Source: Sclerurus mexicanus
Lineage: Eukaryota; Chordata; Aves; Passeriformes; Furnariidae
Assembly: GCA_013396755.1 (NCBI GenBank)
Contig: VWZF01002931.1
Coordinates: 226-64,225 of the forward strand
Length of the DNA stretch: 64,000 nt
Direction: 5' to 3'
Position numbers and translations under genes: made by a program
Part shown: piece by piece, positions 1-14,600 of the stretch
Numbering within the stretch: the first letter of the stretch is position 1
Layout: each line of letters begins with the position of its first letter
The notes under the pieces: model-generated
Told to the model about the DNA's origin: nothing
Seen by the model: only the letters and a program-made list of their open reading frames with translations
The model's database searches: none

Positions 1-2622
1 GGCTCTGTGACAGGATGAAGGTTGTAGCCCAGAGCCGATTTTCGCTGCCCAGCGGCTCAGGGAAAGAAAGGGAGAAAGGAGAAGTAGCTCTGCTCTTCCC
101 GTGCGCGGGGGTTACGTAGGCACGTGCGTAACCATCCTCCCGCAGGAAGTTTCATTGATCCCTCTAGTTCCGTGATAACTTAATGTTCGCTGGTCTTGAT
201 GAAGTTTTGATAAGAGAGAAGGGGTCTGCAATCGCCTAATTCACGCTTTGCGTTTCCGCGGTGCGAATGGAATATGTAGCTGCAGTGAAATACACAGCAA
301 TGTCTGTATGTCTTCTCTGTCCTAAGCCTTAATCTTCTGGCAAATTGCTTTCACTGGGGCAAGGCGCAGACAGGGCGAGAGGTTCTCTGTCGCATGGCTG
401 GAGCGCTGCCTGCTGCTGCTGCGTGCTCAGTGATTGCCGGCGCTGGCAGGCTGCGGAGTGCTCGCGTTTTCTGGAGCCCCTGCAGCTGCCCTCCTCGCCT
501 GGCTGGAGGGGCGCTTTGACCTGCGCCAGGTACTCCAGTGTTTGTCGCAAGCCTCTCGATGCCAGCTGCTTCAGGGGAAAGAAAAACAAAATCAAAAAAA
601 AAGGCAGATTATGGTTAGCGTTAGAAAATTAGGCATGGACATGACACTGTGCCACGTTTTTGGAAGGTGTAGTACTTTCATGGCTTCTGGCAGCTTATTG
701 AAGAATCACAGTGCTTGCCCAGTTATAACCCGGAGCAAATGTTAGTGTTTGCATCCGTAAAGGAAAGCAGCTGTTGTAAATGTTTCCCATTTTTATCAAT
801 ACGTCCTTTTTTCTTTCCTCATTACATTATCTATGTATATGACTTACTTTATACACCTCTCTCTTTGCATATAACCACCTAATTAGTTCCTAGTGAAGTT
901 GGTGAAGGAGTCGCCTTAATTTAAAGAAGGATACACCTTTCCTCCTTCGCACCAGTGGTTTTTCCTAGCCCCTTGGATTTTGAGTTGAGGTGTTGGGTTT
1001 TGGTTTGTGTTTTTGGTTTTTTTATAACTCTTTATCTTGACTGGCTGGTTCTGTTTATCACATTCAGAGGATTTGTCTGCCAAAGGACCAAGGAAGGCTT
1101 TCCATGTTCCACTTATATGCAGTAATACTGTAAAGAGAAGAGTTATCTTGTGGAATAGCTTTTAAAGATCATCTTCAGGATCATCCTGCTTAAACTGCTT
1201 GTTATCCATGCTATCTTCTCCTTTGGAGCTCTGGAGGAACACAGTGATCGAGTAATATACTGAATGTAGTAGCGTGGCAGTTAGTGGGGTAATCTGAAAC
1301 TTATTTCACACCAGGGTGATGAGGTGCCATTAAGAGCAATGATGCATCAGTGATGTAATGTGATCTCCAAGTGCTCAGACATGTGTTTTGTGTCTGTGAC
1401 TGTTGCATTAGCACTAAACTAGCACTTGGTAAATTCTGAACTGTGCTTGTTGAACTTGCAAAGAGTGTTAGGGAGGTTGTGGACTCAGCACTAGCCTTGG
1501 GAAGAGAAATTTTGCTATAAACCCCTTGTAGTAACGTGGGCAAAATGAGGCTGTAACATTGTATTTGCATGAGATAGTGCTTGTTACTTTAAGTACGTGG
1601 TTGTGCTTGAGGTACATACTGTCAGCACGAGGGGTCCTGATGTTAGCCTGGCTCACTCGTGTTGCACCCTCTGCTTTGCGAGAACAATCAGAGGATGCCA
1701 GACTTGCTGTGCTTTTGGGCTCCAGATGCCAGTGACCGCTGAAATGTTGTACATTAACATGTCTACGAGAACACTCACCCTTGTTTTACTCTAATGAACT
1801 TAACCTCAGTTTAAGGCAGTTATTTTTTGCCACTTACACCAGAGAGGGTGTGCAGACATTTTAAAGTACTCAGCACTGCTGAGAGATCCCTATTGCTGTC
1901 ACACCAAAATGTCACTTGTTGGGTAACACGTTCTATTTTTGGTGGGATGTGCTACGACACATGCACCTTGAAGCAGAAAAGGACCTTCCTTTCAGCAGTT
2001 CCCTCTATTGGGATAAAAATATAAAAACAGGAGAGTGTGAGCCTTGGGTCACCTCAGAATACACAGATAGCAGAGCAGACTTTAGTGGGACAGTAAGCGG
2101 CTATGAGGTGACAGGAGATCAGTGTATTTAATAATGCAGTATGTTTTCTTGGTGTTGGGAGACACTTATGAAACAAAGGTTCTGCTTTCTGTAACTAGAC
2201 AGAGAAGCAGTAGAATGGGCAGAACAGAAGCAAAGTGTTAATATTGGTGAGCAAGTATATAGAGCAGTTGGAAAGTTTGGAAAACAAGGAAAAGTTAGCT
2301 CATCATGCATCTTAGAGTGGCAAAAAAATGATGCTATCTGTCAAATAACATAGAATAACATGTTTCCAAACCCAGCAATTTATTAGGACAGCAGAGTGCT
2401 TTTGCATAATAACAGTTGTTAGGAAAAGCTTGCTTTTGAAACTCTAAACAAATGAAAATAGTGTCTGCTGTTCAAAGATGTAGTTCAATCTGTAGTTGCA
2501 GTGCTCTGAAGAAAATACATTATTCATTGTGAAATGAAAAATACTGTGCAAAAAGTGATCCAGCATACAATTGTATTTCATTCAGATTTCTAGAACAGAA
2601 TAACTTCTGTTTTCTTTTTAAG
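1..2622 (+). other. SMYD2: SMYD2 intron 1, 3' part
   Basis: This stretch precedes the first exon seen and ends with a pyrimidine-rich tract and AG at 2621-2622. Bases 1-550 are richer in G+C and CpG than the rest, as expected for the edge of a promoter CpG island, although no first exon with a SMYD2 start is present. It holds an E-box inside a dyad at 110-133. Open frames of 60-103 codons near 345-745 and further on overlap on both strands, lack recognisable domains and are taken as chance. Nothing else is seen. Confidence 0.8.
110..133. promoter_or_regulatory. Dyad flanking an E-box (candidate regulatory site)
   Basis: GGTTACG at 110-116 and its exact reverse complement CGTAACC at 127-133 flank a 10-base centre containing CACGTG (121-126), the palindromic E-box bound by USF, MYC/MAX and TFEB-type bHLH-ZIP factors. 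It lies in the CpG-richer left end, presumably just downstream of the SMYD2 promoter. Binding is inference; the symmetry is directly visible. Confidence 0.35.
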
Positions 2623-2686
2623 GAAAGAAGGCTTGTCCAAGTGTGGAAGATGTAAACAGGCCTTTTACTGCAATGTGGAATGTCAG
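2623..2686 (+). CDS. SMYD2: SMYD2 exon 2 (MYND zinc finger)
   Basis: 64 bases: the last base of a split codon, then 21 codons reading KEGLSKCGRCKQ...YCNVECQ. These give MYND zinc ligands CxxC, YC and EC (residues 65, 68, 74, 78 by human numbering). The acceptor is a TTTTTAAG-type tract ending at 2622 and the donor is GTACGG at 2687. The first MYND cysteine pair must be in exon 1, outside the window. Confidence 0.96.
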
Positions 2687-5600
2687 GTACGGTAATGCAA
2701 TTTGCGAGGATGTGGAGGGAAGGAGGGCAGGGGTTGCTGAACTCCCAGTTTTTGTTTGTGTGGCACTGACAGCCTTTAATTGTAGTTATGGTTAATAACA
2801 GCTCAGTCAATTTCAGCATCCTACAGATGCTGACCATGGAGTTGTGCATTGTACGGTTACAGGATTTGAGCAAAGTCTGCATGAGTCTTTTAAGATCAGT
2901 ACCTTCAGGGCTCAGTACCACTGAGACTTTGATTAGAGTTGCCTGTCAGCCCACTAGTTATTTGTGTATTACTTCTTCCTTTAAGGACAAACCAGATAAT
3001 TTAACGTTAGCTCACTAAACTGGTAAGAGCCTGTGTCTGATGGAAAAATCAAATCACTAAATAGCCAAATAGCCACAGGAGTTTTGTTGTTTTTTTTTTT
3101 TTTCTTTCAGAATCCTTGCAGATATTTTGAGTATTGAGACTGCTGCAGTTGATCATAGTCAAAACCTACCATGCTTTCTCCCTAAGTCTCTCATTCTGGC
3201 AACTTTTATTCTTTTGTATACTTCGTTTATTAAAGGCTCCTAAAAATAGAATATAAGCATATGCTAAAGTAGAGCAATATGAAGACATCCAAAACATTTG
3301 CATACTACATTTTTACTTCAAATTAGAGTAAACACCTTTAAAAAAAAAAAAAAAAGAAATTGCCAGAACTGTTTTCTAGCCTCTGTGGGCTGTCAGCTTG
3401 ATGTGGAAGAATTATCCAGTTTGTATGTGCGTAACTCAACTGGATTGCTGGTTGAATAATGTAAGCTATGTAAGGTTTGTGGTGCTGGGCACAGAGTATG
3501 GAACAATGCTCATGAAGGATTTGAGTCCCCAAAGGTCTGGCATGCACTTACGTGTTAGCTATAAATAATTGAAACCTTCTCCAACATGGTAGTGCATACA
3601 TGGGTACATGCAAAGTATTCTCCCTTGTTGTTATCTGGACTGAGATGCTGGGGTTTGTGCTGTTCAGTTTGCAGGCACTTTGAAGATGGCTACTGCTGTT
3701 ATTTCAAGGATTCTCCCACTGCACAAGTGAGCCTGGCCTCTCTGTAGTTTTTCTTCTATTATCTTCCCAGATTCCTGCTTTCCCAAAGAATCTTGGCAAA
3801 TTGTGAGCAAATCAATTAGCCTTTTGGTTTTGAGGCACCAGTAGGGCTCAAAATGCTTAATAGAAATAAGTTTTTTACAAAATTTGTAGCAGTTCATAGA
3901 ATATTCAAAGTGGAATTTTATTGTATGAGCATCCTTAAAGGTCTGGAGAGAAACCTGGCTGAGTTTTAAAGACAGTATAGAGAAAACCCATGATTCATTC
4001 ATGAAAAGTGCTTATTTCTGAGAAATGTTTTCACATGCCATTATTTCTTAGGAACCTTTTAACTAGATGAGGCAAAGAAATACTATTGGCTATTTAGCAG
4101 TTTTTGTCTGAGACTGACTTTCTTCTCTTACCATATAACATTTGAAATGATTTAGAAAGCAGGTAGACACGATTTTCTGTAGTAGGAAAGCCCAGTAATT
4201 TGTGCAAGTCAGTATCCTGGTAGTAGAACTTCTTCCATCTCATCCATCATCCTTTGCTTTTAACTTCAAGTGTTCCACCCTCAATGTCCTAACTTCTAGC
4301 CTTGACAAAGTTTATACTTTTATATTTACAAATAGGGAGGGATTGTTTTCTCTTTTTATCCCTGGGTAAAGTCTTGTGCATGTATTGCTTTTTTTAGATT
4401 GAATTTTTTATTATTATTTTTTATTTTTTGTTGTTCAGAATTCTCTCTCTCTCTAGGGAGACGTGTCCCGAAAATAAAAAACTGAACTACTCAAACTGAA
4501 TGTCTGGTGAAGATAATGCTCAGAAAAGCCTGCCTGTCTGATAAGTTAATGAATTAGAATCTTCTCTATCTGTTGGTGTGTAGTATGATGCTTTAAATAT
4601 AAAGGCCTTTTTTAGATTTTGTTGATGTCTAGACAACAGTATGACAAACACACGTACTTGCACTTCATTCTTACTGGTGATATACATACAGCTTTTGACT
4701 CCCTAGTTGTTACAACGCTATCTTCCATCTTCTGGGCCCTTCTGAGTCAGTCTGATGAAATTTATGAATGTTACTGAGATTGAATTCTTTGACATTCTTT
4801 CAAAGTTACCTTCAAGTGTAATATCCTCTAAAAGCTCGTCTCCACTGACTGTACGTGCTACACAGACAATCTGCACTGCATCTTCATCCCTGTCCTGTTC
4901 AAAGGCACTTTTCAGCAGTTCAGCAATTCTTTGTCAAAGCCAAAAAGGACACCTGTGCCTTGATACTGAACTTGTAACACTGAGATGTACAGCAAATGAG
5001 TCCCTTCTAGTTCTGTGGATGTGAGACTTCATGCAACAGTGATAAAAGGGCAGGGCTTCACTTGAGAATTGTGATGGCATTGTACATTTTTAATTGTTTT
5101 AAGTTTTCTCTGTTTTATTTGTAAGTTCTCATGTTTTATTTGTAAGTTCAGGTAAAAATCAGACATACCCAAGTAGGACATGGTATGATTCCCTGTGTTG
5201 GTTAGTACCTTGTTACTCAATAGAATTCCATTTGATAACTGTTTACTGCATGAAGTATGCTGGCTGGGTTAGAAATCCAAAGCTTTTGAGCTTGCCCTTT
5301 TCATACTTAAAGACCTGCTATACCACAATTGACAGGAATTTTTCTTCATGGTGGGGAGAGGTGGATCAGGAGGAGAAAGGTGGAAAACTGTGCAGCAGAA
5401 AGCAAGTTTTTTGATGCCTTTTTCAGAATTCCAGATTTTATAATCCAGGCATCTAGTGTATTTCTGTTGAGTGACTTGTGGGTTTGTTTGGTTTTTTTTT
5501 TTTCAGAATAAAGGTTACTGAAAGTAATGTTACTGACATTACATTTATTTCTCACTCTTTTGAGCAGTATAGTATCCTTGTCTTGAGGTTCCTAAAATAC

Positions 5601-8600
5601 TTTTCTGGTATTTAATGAATGAAGTCTCACAGCAGCCTTTGTGGCATTTCTGTTTTTACAAATGGGGTGTGTATAGGTACACAAAGTGAAATTGCCTTAC
5701 TGAAGATCCCCCAAGTGGTAAAAGTGTAACCAGATATTTGATGGATTGCCCTGGTTCTGCTTCACAGTATAATCCATATGTCCTGGTCACTAAGAAAGGT
5801 GCTGTCAGATTGTGAGGGACTGAACCCAGGAGACTGTCTTGCAGTGATGTAGTGGCTGATTCATGTAGGGCTCCCTCTATACACACATATGCATGCAGGC
5901 TGCCTTTGGCACAGTTTACTAATGTGTGTCTTTTGCCTATTTTGGTCTATTTTGGTTTTAAGATAGATGACCACAGGTTTGACATGCATTAAGCTGGATG
6001 TTTGCATAAGTGTGAATTCAGTCTCGGATGCAGGGCAGGTGAGAATGGAAGATGCCTTCACTGCCTGTCCTTGCTGCCTTGAATATTTTGTGGGCTGGAT
6101 CTAGCCTGGGTTTGGTGCATCTTTCTTTTCCAGACCTCTATGGGGTCTCTCCTTTTAAAAGAGATTGTGATTTCCAGCTGATTCATACCATTCCGTTCTC
6201 CACTATAGCCTCCTTGGAGCACAGGCCTGTTATTATAGTAGTGGCTTTCAGCCCCCATCTGCAGCTGTTTGGGTCTTGGCTTTTTAAATTATAATAATTT
6301 CAGGCAAACAGCAGGAGACCTGTGTTCGTTTTTTATCCTCAGAAATTAGCTGCTGCAACACACTGAAGAGAAATGTTTTAAGAGGGTTGCGTGGTTGCAA
6401 TTGTGGAACTGGTGAACTTGAACCAGCTACTGGAACTCCCCTTGCTTTTATTACACATAGCTATTATTTATCCCAGATGGAGTGGAGAGTGGTTAGCCAG
6501 AGTGCAGAAAGAGATGTTTTTGTCATGACTTTCAATATTTGAAATGTATTTTGAGCAAACTAATCCATGGGGTTTTCTTAATGTATCGTGTTAAAGGCTG
6601 CTGTAGTTTGTATTTCTGGAATAAGGGTGACAGGTTTTTTTAACCAGCTAGTAAGCCTCAAAATATAGATGTAAACCTGGATTTAGCATTAAGCAGGTGT
6701 GCTTTAAATGGGGCCTTGTACAAATTGCCCACTCCTCTTTGGTGAGCCGTAGAAAACATACAAAATTTTTGCTGTAGTGATTCTGCACAAAAAGATATTC
6801 ACACTGCAAGACTCTGTGTAAGATTGCCCTGGGGAAGTGTCTGTCCCCCTATCCAAAAACTTTCCCCATGTATTTTAGTTTGTTGTCTCCTGTGTATATG
6901 TTGAACATTAGCTCATGGAAATCAAATACTCTCTATGGCTCAGCATTTGGTAAATGATGATAGGGAAGAATGGCTGTGAAGATGTGTGAAACTTCTACCT
7001 TTACTGCTTGTTGAATGGCTGTATCAGAGAACTTTAGCAGGTAATATCAGACATCAGAAGTTGGCTCAAAGAAATGCAGTTAGAGAGTTGGATGTCATTT
7101 GATCACAATTGAGCCTTAAGATTTTGAAGAACTGGACTTAACCCCTGCATTGGCTTGCCCATCATTTCTGTCTGGTATTTGTGTCTGTTTCTTTTCAACT
7201 GAGTGAAATAGAACAGAGTTTTTATATTGTATTTAAAAGGTTTATGTGAGAAAGAATGTGCAAGGACCTTTGTTTGGACTTGAGGGTTTTTTGTTGTTTT
7301 TGTTGGGGATTTTTTTTGAATATTACATTTTGGTTTTTTCCCCTATGCTGAGCTGTAAGACAGTGTTCTGGCAATTAATCCACTAGTCTGGACTGTGGAA
7401 TCTTTTTGAAGAACTTGGTGAAGAAGAGTGTTTCCATGCTTTGATGTGAAAAGCATAAGCTTTAAAGAACTTCCCTTCCAAAAATGTTGTCACTCCTAAA
7501 TGAAGGGAAAAATGCTGTGGATGTAATGAAAATAGGAAGAAAATATCATTAATATAGCATTAGGGATTCAGCTAGAACAATGCTACTTGTTATAATTCAT
7601 ACTACTTGGAGGAAAATGTGGAAAAGAATGCAAAATACAGTCCTGCTGTGATTGCAGGGAAAGCTGCTGTCATAGGGTTTCCATCCCAGGTATTAGTCAT
7701 CAGTGCTCTCTCTTTTTGTGGTGTTTCAGCCTTTTATCTCATTTTGCACAATTCGGCCGTATCTTGTCCCTTTAACCTCCTTACTATTTCATATAACTCA
7801 GTATGATTCTGCCTGGGGAAAGATTTTAATTAACGATGTGTAAAGAATAAAGGGACGAATAGATTTTTAAAAACACTGCTTCGAGACAGGCATGGGATTT
7901 TGCCTTTTCATCCTTTGTTTAATCAGGTACTACTTCTGTTTATTTAGCCAGTGTGTAAGGATGCGAATCCTGCAAATCTTCAGGTTCTGTGCCTTCACTT
8001 TTTGAACACCCAACAATCATGCTAAAGTTAGTGGGTGTCATGGGTGTTCAAGAAGAGGTGAGAGATGAGATTTCCTTCTGTCTCTTCTTAGCCTTTAGCC
8101 TGTGGATTCCTAAGCAAAGGCTATCAGGAATTTTTCAGAATAAGGTCTCGTGGCATACATAGGAAATGGGTCTCTCTGGGGATGCGTTTTGTAATGTGAC
8201 AGCTGTAGGAGAGTTGAGAGTGTAATTTCACATGACATGATTACAGTGTAATATACTATTTTGGTTCTGGTCTATATTGCCACATCCTTATGCAGCTTAT
8301 TTCAAGAAGCCTGTATGTAGATTTTTTTGGAAGTACCTTACAGAGATGTCAAGGACAACAGAATTGACATTGTGAGGGGTTGAATACCTTTGCAGAGTCA
8401 CACTGCTTCGAATCCTCCACAAGGTTGGGGCAGATGTTTACCTTTCTTTTCCTAATAAAATGAACTCCTAAAGCTGTCCATGCTGTTTTCAGTGGAAGAA
8501 GTTTTGGTGTAGTAACTCTGAAATTAGTAATCTCATATTTTGTTTTGATCTGCAAAAACCTGTAAATAAGTTGACCTCACCAAGGAGGTGCTGAGGGTTC

Positions 8601-11600
8601 TGATTCTGTTGCCTTGGTTTGTTCTATGTAGCCTGCAGCTGTAGTGTCCACAGGAAATCCATTTTCCAGTAGACATGTATCATATTTACTGGTCCTGTGT
8701 AGATGTTTTAGATAGCTTCAAATGTGTCTCTCCAGTGTCTCAAATGGCTCTTGCTTTCAGTCATTAGGCAGCTGAGGAAAACTGCATTTTTCCTGTTCCT
8801 GCCACTCAGTCTCTGTGGTGGGGCATATTGTATGGGTTTTTTTTAACTTATTTTAAAAAATATTGGGGGTGTGGGTCAACACAAAGTCTGTGATACTGGG
8901 TGAATCCCAGTAAGGGGATTTAAGAACATTTTGGAGGTTGCAGAAAGGTTTTCAGGCTTTCATTTCCAAATTTGTTGGATTGTTGTGAGTTCTTTCCACT
9001 GCTACTGTTTTCTACTGGTGTAAATCTGGTATAAAAGCAAAACTTGATGCTCCCTATGCAGACAGAACACTATAGGTCTGTTCTAACGCAGTGCTATAAA
9101 TGTGTGTTTGGGATGAGATATAGCAATAAATAACTGTGTGTTGCTTGAATATTTGTTCGAATGAATAAATAAATGAATAACTAAAATGAAGATTGATGTG
9201 GCCTGAGGACAGCCTGTGTGAGTGCAGATTGTTATTATGTGATTCTCTGGTATTCTTTGAAAGATTCTGTGGCTTTGGATGAAGCTTGTAGAGTGCCAAA
9301 AGCCAGTGCCTTGTGTTATTGTATGTTGAGCTAAGAGTATGCTATACATTCTTAATGCAAATGTGTTTGCCTATATTAGTGTGTTTTCATTGTCTAATTG
9401 TACTCTTATTCTTCAACATTCCAGGAAAAAGTGTGATAATTCTATTCAGGTTTGGGTTTGACCTTACATATACCGATTCTTACAGTGATTGTGAATCCAT
9501 TGACTTCAGACACATTACTCCTGATTACACCAGGGTTGCCTCATAATGAGGGACCAATGTATTAAATGGAAATGAACCCAATAAAGCCATCAAGCTCAGA
9601 CCTACTCTGTCCTCACGTGCTTGATCTGAACAATAGGAACTGGTGATTTATAAATCATGTTGTCTGTTTGCTTCTTTGTCAATTCTTTTTTTTACACTGA
9701 GTAAATGAAGATGTTCTGACCTTAGCTCATCCCCTGTGCATTTGTTTGAAAAAAGCAGGATAGCTGTACCCCTTAAATGTGACTCAAGCTTTTGTTCAGA
9801 TTTAGTTAGGGTCATCTTATTTTTTTTAAAGGAAACACATTTCACTTGACCCCTAGGATCTGGCAGGACTTGCTTCATCCCCTTTTTCATCACTTTATCT
9901 CCATGGCTTTTTTTAAAAAAAATACATTTTTCAATGTTTTCAGAAGGAAGACTGGCCTATGCATAAGCTCGAATGTGCTTCCATGTGTGCTTTTGGGCAG
10001 AACTGGAATCCCTCAGAGACCGTGAGGCTAACAGCGAGGATCCTTGCCAAACAGGTGAGCAGAAGGCTTGACTTGGGAGGTATGTTTCTAGCCTGGGTGC
10101 CAGGGAAGGCAGGAAAATGAAAATTGACTGGCAGTAACTATCCCTGAAACTATTCCTGTGTACAGAGGTAACACAGCATGCACAGCTGAAGAGACTGCCC
10201 ATCAGGCCACTGCTGCAGCGTCAGTTCCACCACAGTCCAGTGGACACTTCTGAGGGAAGGTAGCAAAAGGCTAGTGAGATCGTAAGCTGTGTAGCTGTAA
10301 CTTATGTCCAAGGTACAGTTGCACAGAGCCTGGAAGTGTTTATTGATAGTTTCACAATGCGCATGGTGTTTCAGCCTCTGTTCAAATAGATTTGGACTCT
10401 AGGTTACATGTGTGGACTGGCACCAAGGCCACACTGATAAAGAGAAAGAAGAATGAGACTTGATATATACGCTTAAATTCTGAGGAATGCTTCTCATGTT
10501 ATCTGGCTGCAGGCACTGACGTCTTTATGAAGCTCTTGCCTCTTGTACTATTTTTCAGCTATAGGTGCATATCATTATGCAGCATATAACTCCTAGTACA
10601 TTTGTGAGTCAATAACACCTCTGAGGTATTCAGGTATAAACACTTAGGAGTTGACTGGTGAAAAACAGAGAAATCTCAGACCCTTGGTCTTTGAAGAGAA
10701 AGAATATTATGAGTAAGGAAAGAAGATTGCAATGTCAACCTCCATTTCAGTGTTCCCTAACTATATGGATACTGAGGATAACACAAATGCTTACAGGGAG
10801 GGGGTGGGATTCATGAGTTTCAAGGTTATTATGCTATGTATCTTTGTAGAGGTCTAAACTCGGCAAAAACAAATCCTCTTTGGAGCATATTTGTGTGATT
10901 GAGGTCTGCTTATGTGACAAGGGCAATCTGGATACTGTGCACAGGGAGGATTTTGGTGGCCTGCTGGGAAGGTAGCTGCATACTTGCTGTGTGTGTAGAT
11001 GTGTGTGTGAATTTACGTGTATGTGACTTAATTAAAGCGTGGTTTGGTGGTGATCCACAAACAAAATCGAACGTTTAATGACAAAAAGTCGTTGGAGTAA
11101 ATTTGTGCTTTTATGGCGTACAGGGAGGGGGGAGAACCCTACATGTCATATAAAAGCTAAATATGCAAACCGTAGTCCCTGAACCCCAGCTGCTGGGCCA
11201 CCTGCAAAGCCATATTTAATGGACAAGATTACAAAGAAGTGGCCTTAGGCCAACAGTGGAGCATTGCTTTTGAACTCTGTCAACAGTCAGTTTATTCACT
11301 TTCCTCAAAGCGAAGCCTGTCTTCTGCCTGCTTGCTATTGTTAGCAGCTTTCTGGGTGTCTAGAACAAAGAAAATGACATATTTAAAATACCGTTCAGTT
11401 TATGTATATAAATTTGATAGGAGTTAATCTTTGGCTGCCTAATTTGGTGTAGAGAGAATATTTCTATGCCTTTACTGAGGGCAGTCAGTTTAACTCGCTG
11501 TTCGTCAAGTTTTATAAATTCCATACAGTGTAGATTTGAGTTTGTCTTACAGTTAGGAGTTCCCAACTTATGAATGAGTACACAAAACTGGCAAATTAAA

Positions 11601-14600
11601 ACATTTTCTTATTTTTTTCCCCTTTTTGTTAGAAAACTCACCCTGAAAGAACGCAGTCAGAGAAGCTGCTTGCTGTTAAAGAGTTTGAATCACGTAAGTA
11701 TAAAAGACTTGCAGGTAAACAGAGGCTTAGACTTACTATATTAATGATTTGTTTCCCCTTGGCCCTGCTCCATCAATATCTTTCAGAGCATCCCACCCCT
11801 GTTGGAGGAAGGGAGCAAACAAAGAACATTGTGGTTCCTCATTTTTTTGAAAGTGCAGTACTCTTGTTTCTTTTTTTTTTTTTCTTGGTTGCTTTTGGGG
11901 GCTGTGAAACAAAGGTGAAAACCTAGCCAGAATTAATTATGTAGCATGAATCCATCTCTTGCTTCTCTGGTACTCTAGTGTCTTTTGAGAATTGTAATGT
12001 TGTAAAATTAAAATAGCTGGTATTTGTTACCAGGAGGCATAAAATCAGAGACAGCACAGTTGCTTGATGGTGACAGTGACTAAGGGGCTAATTGCAGAAC
12101 CCTCTGGACTATGCTTCAGTATCTGTCACTGCCAGTCAAATCTGACATGTTATATATGATTATGTTGAAATTCCATGTCCTAAATGCTCTAAAATAATCC
12201 AAGGAAGGAGATGAGGCAATGGCTTGCTTTTATCTGCAAAGTTACTGTTTGTGTCCAGTAAGGCAGAGTTTCAAGTTGACCAACTAGGGGCATAGTAGCC
12301 ATCCTGGGCACAGTTTTCACTGGTCTGTTGTTTCTCTTTCTTGGTGCTTGGTACACGGAGGTAATGGGTCGTATATTTGCATTTCTCGTTCTGATGGCTT
12401 CTAAAACCTTTTACAAAATGCTGAATAAACGTAGCCATCGCTAGGACTTGAGGTAGCAGCGTAGCCAAGCACAGCAAAATTACTGTCTTATTTGCTTCCT
12501 AAACAAATGCTCCTGTCACTGCTGTTGGGACAACTGGGGAACAAGGGGGGAAAAAATGCCAACATTTAACTTAGCCTAAGGCAAGGATACATTTTACAGG
12601 TAAGTTGGTAGGATTGAGGTTGAGGAGAATATGGGTAAGTGCTGACATAATTTCTGTTATTCTTCTGCATTTCAGCTTTTCTTCAATAATGTATTCTTTG
12701 GGAGCTAAAAGGCTGAAATGTTTTTTTTCTCTTGCAGTTGTCTTGGGCTCTAGAAACCTTTGTTTTGTTAGTAAGCACCCCTGTTCCTTCTGCCTTTTTG
12801 ACTCACCTCACCTCTTAGCACACCTTTACCGTGTTCAGCAGTTGCCTTACACTTTGTAACACCTTGCAAAGGAGAGGAAAAGACACCTGGATGTCAGTTG
12901 CAAGCTCAAAATTTCTTATTTCTGATTTGTTCTTATTCTCATCAAATTGTCCCATTTTGTTTTCCTTGGTGTTTTTTGTGACTCACCCATCATTCACATC
13001 TGCTCTTGGAAATAATTTCCTCCTTCTTCCATTGCGGTGAAGCCTTTTCTCTTCCTGCCTATTTTTCTCTCCAGTATTATTTTGAGTTGGAGAAGAGAAA
13101 TGGATGAGTCGCTGGCTCTCATAGAACAGCAAAGAGCTCATAACATTGGCACTGTGAGAGAGAGGATTAGGAAAAAACTTCTCAGCACTCTGCTCTTGAG
13201 GAGAGAGTGAGGGGACCAGGAATATACTATTCATTATCTAGCTTGCTCTGTATGGACCAGGCAGGAAAAGGTTCTGTGGCCATGACTTTGGCCTGAGGAT
13301 AAATCTCTAAAGAAATCCATAATGGAATACAGTTGGCAGGTATGCCAGGACATTTCCACTGATATTCCTGCTGTCTCCTATTAGCCTTAGATATCTGCAG
13401 GTTAAACACACCCCTCTTGATGGTCAGCCCATGGAGATATGGGCATTCTCAGGAACTGTTTGTTACCTCCTAAAACAGGTGCCTGCAACAGGTCAGGTGG
13501 ATTATTCTTCTGGACACCCTTGTGTTATCCTTCTCTTGCTGCACAGAACCCCTGTGACTAGCCCCAGTGTCATTGTTAGATCCCTGTCACATGTGACCAC
13601 AAATAGTTAGGGCTTCTGTGCTGGGAAAGACCATGTCTTTTAAAAGCAGTGATAAGCAGTTTCAGCAGGAGTTTGGGCTGGTTCATGTTGATAAGAAATA
13701 GGTCTGTATGAGAAAGTTTTGCTATGTAAAGTGTGCTTTAAGATGAGTGTGACTTCATACCACAACAGATGGGACCACGTAGCTCACAAGATCATTTTAG
13801 ATGACTGGGGAGAGCTCCCACAGTTGATAGGCTTCTAGAGGGCCAGGGCTGGCTGGGCTGTTTGCTAGAGTTAACAAATACATTTTGAAGGTTATAACCC
13901 TTTTCCCAAGAAAGGGAAATCTGTGTCCAATTGCCTGCTAATTCAAGATGTTAGAAAATGCTTTTTAATCCTTTATGTTCTTGTAGCACATGCGTGGCTT
14001 TGGCAGAAGCAGCATTACGTTTATGGAAGAACAAGCACTTCTCACAGTACTTCTAATAGTCTGTCCTTGGGGGTTTTCTGTTTAAACCTGGGCCTGTTCT
14101 AACCTAAGTCTAGCTACAGTGCATGCGGGAGTTTTCCTGTTACTGAAATGGAATGTGTTCTTTGTCCACAGACATTGACAAACTAGACAATGAAAAGAGA
14201 GAGCTGATTCAGAACGACATTGCTGCTCTTCATCACTTTTACTCAAAGCACTTGGACTACCCTGACAATGCTGCCCTTGTAGTTCTCTTTGCACAAGTAA
14301 GTTGGCTAGAACACAGCCTGCTTAGGTGGATGATGCTGTAGTAGTTTAGCCTTTGTGAAAGGGGGAATGTTAATGGCAATGGAAATGGTAGCTCTTTGCT
14401 TAAGGACAACCGAGTGTGCTCGATGGAGAAGATCTGCTTCACTGAGCAGAAGTGGCTGGATATGCCCCATTTGCCTAGTGAGGGGAGAGACTCTTGTCTG
14501 CAGACTTTCTGTGAGATGCTTTTCAAACACTGAAGAAAAGGTGAAACAGCCTTTATTAAACCCTATCAAAGTTAGGCTTCTTGTGGGCCAAGCATAGTAC

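Noticed and set aside
345..745. Overlapping open frames of 88-103 codons near the left edge, possible first exon
   Set aside because: No frame resembles the SMYD2 N-terminus, frames overlap on both strands, and GC-rich sequence lowers stop density.
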